This document shows positions 6,811 through 9,918 of a DNA stretch of 9,918 bases, in pieces. Position 1 is the first letter of the stretch. Each line of letters starts with the position of its first letter. Below the pieces are notes generated by a model. That model saw only the letters and a list, made by a program, of their open reading frames with translations, had not been told where the DNA came from and ran no database searches. This DNA is from an uncultured Collinsella sp. (GTDB taxonomy: Bacteria; Actinomycetota; Coriobacteriia; Coriobacteriales; Coriobacteriaceae): NCBI GenBank assembly GCA_900758885.1, contig CAAETD010000077.1:1-9918 (forward strand). Reading direction: 5' to 3'. Position numbers and translations under genes: made by a program.

Positions 6811-6830
6811 CACATGGGTATGGGCATGTG
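6811..6830. repeat. Small inverted repeat in the divergent intergenic region
   Basis: CACATG (6811-6816) and CATGTG (6825-6830) form a dyad with an eight-base centre. A consensus TTGACA at 6855-6860 lies too close to the next start (27 bases) to serve it as a -35. No convincing promoter for the zinc-ribbon gene was found in 6731-6886. Confidence 0.3.
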
Positions 6831-6886
6831 CCTGCCTGCCCGACATACTTAATGTTGACAGCCCCTGTGCAAAGGAGGACGTTTCT

Positions 6887-8224
6887 ATGGACGAGATGTT
6901 TGCCATTAAATGCCAAAACTGCGGCGGTCCTATGTACTCACACCAGGCTAAACGCAGCTTTGAGTGCGCCTATTGCGGCACGGTCATCCCGTGGCAGGCC
7001 GATGCGGGGGAGCCCAAGAGCGCCCTGGGCATTCGCCATACGCCGCTGACGGTTGTCGATGGACTGCTTAAGCTCACCCATGTGTCGCAGCTCGAGCGTC
7101 CGGTGGACCCCGACTGGTATTTCTTTAATGCGTACTGGCGCAACCAGTCGGTTCTGGAGCATCTGCTGTGGGAGGACCGCGGCACGGCGCGGGAGTTTCA
7201 AGAGGCAGCGCACGTGAGCATTCCCTGCCCCTTCTGCGGCGCGTCCTTTGAAGGCGAGTCCACTCAGCGCGTGTTTGAGTGCCCGTCCTGCGGAAATAAG
7301 ATCGGCGTTGCCGACCTACTCAAGCCCGGTACCTTTAGCAAGCGTCTGACCATGGGCGTTGGTGCCGAGTACGTGCCTGAGCAGGGTATTCCTTGCGAGA
7401 TAACGCCGCAGCAGGCACGTGCCAACGCGCTGCAGCTGGTGCGCCAGTATCCCGATGCCTTTGCCGGGCACGACGTGGAAGACGCGATTCAAAATGACAT
7501 GATGCTCTTCTACTTCCCCATGGCGCTCGCGGATTTGCGCATGATGGCGTCCTTCCCGGGCAGGGGCCTGAGCAAGGAGACCCTGGTGTACTACGAGGTG
7601 CTCGACTGGGCGTATCCGCGGGCAAACTACCTGGACGTTCGCCTTATGGGCATTTTGGAGCCGTGGGACTTTGCCAAGGTTGGGCCGTTTGACCCGGCCA
7701 TGCAGGAAGGCGACTTCCGCGTTGTCTCCGTCGATGCGTCTACCAAGGACCAGGTGGTCATTGATAAGCTGGCGCTCGACATTGCCGGCAACGATGCCGA
7801 GGCGGTGCTGGGGCTCAATAAAAAGAGCATTCGCATCTGGGCGCGCAAGGCTCGCAAGCATAAGGACGGCCTGGTGATGGTACCGGTCTACTTTGTCGAT
7901 CGCCCAGCGACGGACAGCCGCGATGGCGAGCAGGTGCGCATTGCCGTAAACGGCCAGACGGGCCGCGCGGCCGCGGTGGTGTTTAGCGACAAGCGTGAGA
8001 CGCATGTGGTGGCGCCGCTCAACCCGAGCCTGCATCTATCGAACGAAAGTACCGTGCATGCCACGCCCATCGAGGTCAAATACGTTAAATCGCCCTTCCT
8101 ATACCAGATCGTGCGTCGTGGAGACGGCGAACAGCCGCGTCAGGTGGCAGCGGTTGCCGAGGGTTCCTACCGAGAAGAAAAGCCCAAACGCAAGGGGCTG
8201 CTTGCAGCGATCTTTGGGAAGTAG
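6887..8224 (+). CDS. Double zinc-ribbon protein with C-terminal NGQTG motif
   Basis: The gene has no name I can give. The 445-residue product starts at ATG 6887, behind a very strong ribosome site (AAAGGAGG, 6871-6878, eight-base spacer). Two four-cysteine zinc ribbons are visible: C9-x2-C12 with C27-x2-C30, and C114-x2-C117 with C132-x2-C135. The first is TFIIB/rubredoxin-like. The later part has no signal peptide or membrane segment. It contains a segment (about 328-366) running VMVPVYFVD, then IAVNGQTG (352-359), a motif recurring in zinc-ribbon proteins sometimes mislabelled as PriA-like helicases. No helicase motifs are present. The C-terminus is basic (EEKPKRKGLLAAIFGK). It is probably a cytoplasmic, Zn-binding protein of unknown role. 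It is transcribed alone, divergent from the metal transporter. Confidence 0.85.
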   Translation: MDEMFAIKCQNCGGPMYSHQAKRSFECAYCGTVIPWQADAGEPKSALGIRHTPLTVVDGLLKLTHVSQLERPVDPDWYFFNAYWRNQSVLEHLLWEDRGTAREFQEAAHVSIPCPFCGASFEGESTQRVFECPSCGNKIGVADLLKPGTFSKRLTMGVGAEYVPEQGIPCEITPQQARANALQLVRQYPDAFAGHDVEDAIQNDMMLFYFPMALADLRMMASFPGRGLSKETLVYYEVLDWAYPRANYLDVRLMGILEPWDFAKVGPFDPAMQEGDFRVVSVDASTKDQVVIDKLALDIAGNDAEAVLGLNKKSIRIWARKARKHKDGLVMVPVYFVDRPATDSRDGEQVRIAVNGQTGRAAAVVFSDKRETHVVAPLNPSLHLSNESTVHATPIEVKYVKSPFLYQIVRRGDGEQPRQVAAVAEGSYREEKPKRKGLLAAIFGK

Positions 8225-8285
8225 GGGAACGGTACGGGACAGTGCGCAGTAGTGCGAGCTGTCCGTCGTGGTAGATCTAAATAAA

Positions 8286-8318
8286 CGGTGGGACGGCTGC
8301 AAAAGGGCCGCCCCACCG
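8286..8318. terminator. Hairpin, possible terminator for minus-strand transcripts
   Basis: CGGTGGG (8286-8292) pairs with CCCACCG (8312-8318). After one mismatch, CGGC (8294-8297) pairs with GCCG (8307-8310). On the plus strand no T-run follows. On the minus strand the next bases read TTTATTTAG, a fair U-rich tail, so it would best serve transcription coming from the ADP-ribosylglycohydrolase side. Confidence 0.5.
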
Positions 8319-8398
8319 GGCAAAATCAAGGTGTGCCGCGGAACCCGCTCCTCAGTCGGTCAACTTTGGAAGCGCGGGCAACGCAGGTGCTAATGTCT

Positions 8399-8424
8399 AA
8401 AGGGCCGGGGCAACCGGCCCTTTT
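8399..8424. terminator. Bidirectional rho-independent terminator
   Basis: AAAGGGCCGG (8399-8408) pairs perfectly with CCGGCCCTTT (8414-8423) around a five-base loop, with T-runs at the 3' side of the stem in either direction (TTTT on plus, TTT on minus). It lies between convergent genes and can end transcription from both. Confidence 0.8.
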
Positions 8425-8425
8425 C

Positions 8426-8450
8426 TGCGGCAGCGGGGATTCGAACACCA
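8426..8450 (-). other. tRNA 3'-end-like segment (possible att site remnant)
   Basis: On the minus strand, 8450-8426 reads like the last 25 bases of a tRNA. It has a T-loop TTCGAAT (8445-8439) and a T-stem of four pairs (one a wobble) with one mismatch. A seven-base acceptor strand CTGCCGC (8433-8427) and discriminator A follow, then a terminator. No D-arm, anticodon arm or matching GCGGCAG 5' acceptor strand is present upstream, so this is not an intact tRNA. Such 3' fragments are what integrases leave when an element enters a tRNA gene. Chance resemblance is possible. Confidence 0.35.
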
Positions 8451-8580
8451 ACACGGTGTACGGTCCCACGGTACTTTGCTCTGTGACGAACGGACCCATG
8501 ACGGCGCATTCTGTAATCATCATTTATGCGGTCCCTTAATCATTTGCGTTGACTGACATTGTCTTCGTTGAAGGCGTGTC

Positions 8581-9369
8581 CTAAAACAAACACTGCTCTA
8601 TCAACTCTTTACCGCGCAGGGTATCGATCCACTCCTGCGGAATTGCGTCGATACCGTAGACCGTGCCGGCGAGGGCGCCTGCGACGGCTGCGGTGGTGTC
8701 GGTGTCGTCGCCTAGGTTGACGGCGGCAAGCACGCAATCTTCGTAGCTGTTGGTGTTGATAAAGCACCAGGTGGCTGCCTTAAGCGTGTCGCGCACGAAG
8801 CCACCTGACTTGATCTCCTGCTTAGGCATGCCTTTCAGATGGAGTGCCCACGAGGGGAGCGCGTCGTTCATCACATCCCTCATCAGCTCGACAAATATGA
8901 TGCATGCGTCGGTCGACGTTCTGTGGGCGTGCGTAATTGCGGAGACCTCGCGGATCTCGTTGTTCGTCGCATCGGTGAACGCCAGGGGAGCGATACGCAT
9001 GAGCGAGCCGTTGCCGTTGTCGCGCTCGCCGGAGCCTCCTTTGCCGGTGTGCAAGGCGCGGGCGGTCGTGCCGCCGTAATCGAAAACGCCGTCGATTGTA
9101 TACTCGTCACGGGCAATCCAGCCGACGAACTTGTCGCGCATGTCCGCGGTGTCGATGTGCCCGAGCTCCCTAATCGAGTCACAGGTAGCAAGCGTCATGG
9201 ACGTGTCGTCGCTCCAGGTGCCGTCGGGCTGCCCATGCGTGCCGTAGCCGATCATGTCCGTGCATTTGAACGTGCCGCGGGGCCTAAACTCGTAAGGAAC
9301 GCCCAGCGCGTCGCCGACGGCAAGCCCATAGATGCAGTCGCGCAGTGTCGTTTTCGGTCTGTCTGTCAT
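8581..9369 (-). CDS. ADP-ribosylglycohydrolase (DraG-type)
   Basis: This family removes ADP-ribose from modified arginine residues or related ADP-ribosylated targets, using a two-Mg2+ centre. The 262-residue product has the full motif set: GLAVGDALGVPYE at 15-27, the metal-binding GTWSDDTSMTL at 50-60 (D54, D55, T56), GNGSLMRIAPLAF at 119-131 and the second metal motif LGDDTDTTAAVAGALAG at 219-235 (D221, D222, D224). Length is normal, so it is probably active. Start: ATG 9369 with GAGGAG (9376-9381) six bases upstream on the minus strand. The YhcG-type nuclease gene ends 63 bases before it in the same direction, and no clear promoter lies between, so co-transcription is likely. The natural substrate cannot be read from sequence. 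A toxin-neutralising, defence-related or house-cleaning role is open. Confidence 0.93.
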   Translation of the reverse strand: MTDRPKTTLRDCIYGLAVGDALGVPYEFRPRGTFKCTDMIGYGTHGQPDGTWSDDTSMTLATCDSIRELGHIDTADMRDKFVGWIARDEYTIDGVFDYGGTTARALHTGKGGSGERDNGNGSLMRIAPLAFTDATNNEIREVSAITHAHRTSTDACIIFVELMRDVMNDALPSWALHLKGMPKQEIKSGGFVRDTLKAATWCFINTNSYEDCVLAAVNLGDDTDTTAAVAGALAGTVYGIDAIPQEWIDTLRGKELIEQCLF

Positions 9370-9432
9370 GGAGCGCTCCTCTTATGTCGGGGGATATGAA
9401 ACGCCGTCGGGGGTATCGGTCGCAACGTGCTG

Positions 9433-9918
9433 CTACCCTTGCGCTTCGCCATTAGTCGCTTCGTTGATGGCGCGGTACTCGGCACTCAGCTCGCGCGCCA
9501 GCTCTTCCTTGCTTGGAAGATACGGCAAGTATTTGGCGGCAAACACTTGGTCGTTGTCTTCGGGCAGCGTGTACTCGACAATCGAGTCGCTTTTGTCCGC
9601 GCAGAGCACGATGCCTATAGGCGGATTGTCGCCTTCGTTCATGAGCTCGCGCGTGTAGTAGTTCACGTACATTTGCATCTGGCCCAAGTCCTGGTGCGTA
9701 AGATCGTCCGTCTTAAGGTCGATAAGCACGAAGCAGCGCATCAGATAGTTGTAAAACACAAGGTCAATATAGAAATGGCGCCCATCAAAGGTGATACGCT
9801 TTTGGCGCGCCTCGAAAGCGAAGCCACGGCCAAGCTCCAGCAGGAACTTCTGAAGATGCGTGATGAGCGCCTGCTCTAGATCGCTCTCGCGAAACGCAGT
9901 ATCGTCCGAGAAACCTAA
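9433..9918 (-). CDS. YhcG/DUF1016-family PD-(D/E)XK nuclease, C-terminal part (cut by window edge)
   Basis: Only the last 161 residues are in the window; the frame is open through base 9918. The segment is the YhcG C-terminal nuclease domain. It contains LEQALITHLQKFLLELGRGFAF-like text near the N-terminal edge, then QKRITFDGRHFYIDLVFYN, then RCFVLIDLK, THQDLGQMQMYVNYY and EYTLPEDNDQVFAAKY. Candidate catalytic residues are D52 in YIDLVFY and D67-x-K69 in VLIDLK, numbered from the edge. Family members are predicted DNA nucleases, frequently found next to restriction-modification genes and on mobile islands; their exact role is poorly known. The N-terminal domain should lie beyond the right edge. 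The ADP-ribosylglycohydrolase gene follows 63 bases downstream, suggesting one transcript. Confidence 0.92.
   Translation of the reverse strand, partial: LGFSDDTAFRESDLEQALITHLQKFLLELGRGFAFEARQKRITFDGRHFYIDLVFYNYLMRCFVLIDLKTDDLTHQDLGQMQMYVNYYTRELMNEGDNPPIGIVLCADKSDSIVEYTLPEDNDQVFAAKYLPYLPSKEELARELSAEYRAINEATNGEAQG

Larger units (their letters stand above)
8225..8580. other. Gene-poor, hairpin-rich intergenic region
   Basis: This 356-base gap between convergent genes holds four things. First, a hairpin right after the zinc-ribbon gene (8237-8264; GGACAG with CTGTCC plus an inner CGCA/TGCG stem). Second, a longer hairpin (8286-8318). Third, a two-way terminator (8399-8424) beside a tRNA-3'-end-like segment (8426-8450). 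Fourth, a doubtful minus-strand ORF (8523-8326, 65 codons) with AAGGGA eight bases before ATGATG. That ORF runs through the terminator, which argues against it being a full gene, and it matches no family I know. Bases 8321-8398 show nothing recognisable. Confidence 0.6.

Noticed and set aside
6855..6860. Consensus TTGACA as -35 of the zinc-ribbon gene
   Set aside because: It lies 27 bases before the ATG, so the -10 would fall between the ribosome site and the start codon, leaving no leader for the strong ribosome site.
8426..8520. Complete tRNA gene on the minus strand
   Set aside because: Only the T-arm and 3' acceptor strand can be read. There is no TAGCTCAG-like D-arm, no anticodon arm and no GCGGCAG partner strand.
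1..9918. CRISPR array
   Set aside because: No regularly spaced direct repeats were seen. The only tandem repeats are inside the membrane protein gene.

Overview
The window is GC-rich, densely coded and strongly biased to G/C at third codon positions. Its gene content (ruvC-ruvA-ruvB, a lone formate-tetrahydrofolate ligase, a Pro/Tyr-rich single-pass membrane protein, zinc-ribbon proteins) suggests a Gram-positive actinobacterium of the Coriobacteriia (Collinsella-like). That placement is inferred from style and content; no rRNA or taxonomic marker was available to test it.

Layout. (1) 1-278: non-coding, with a perfect 12-bp hairpin and a large nested inverted-repeat element (about 43-141). 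These are followed by a promoter with a LexA/SOS-type box (GAAC-N4-GTTC) at the -10/start point of ruvC. (2) 279-2487: ruvC-ruvA-ruvB, the Holliday-junction resolution operon. Both junctions are one-base TGATG stop/start overlaps, so the three products are probably translationally coupled and damage-inducible. (3) 2634-4301: fhs, with its own promoter and a strong rho-independent terminator (4327-4363). (4) 4482-5468: an unrecognised membrane protein with three short T-x-V motifs, one transmembrane helix, a PASTA-like outer region and a seven-residue-repeat tail. (5) 5487-6668, minus strand: a cation diffusion facilitator with an extended C-terminus, convergent with (4) and divergent from (6). 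(6) 6887-8224: a protein with two zinc ribbons and an NGQTG motif, function unknown. (7) 8225-8580: a hairpin-rich gap holding a two-way terminator next to a segment shaped like the 3' end of a tRNA, plus a doubtful small ORF. (8) 8581-9918, minus strand: an ADP-ribosylglycohydrolase (DraG-type) gene preceded in the same direction by the C-terminal part of a YhcG/DUF1016 PD-(D/E)XK nuclease gene, cut by the window edge.

Regions 1-6 look like ordinary chromosome (recombination repair, one-carbon metabolism, metal homeostasis). Region 8 looks accessory. The tRNA-3'-end-like segment plus terminator at its border is where an integrated element could begin. The most testable points are the SOS box on ruvCAB, the nested palindromic element at the left edge, and the possible island boundary with the nuclease/ADP-ribosyl-hydrolase pair.
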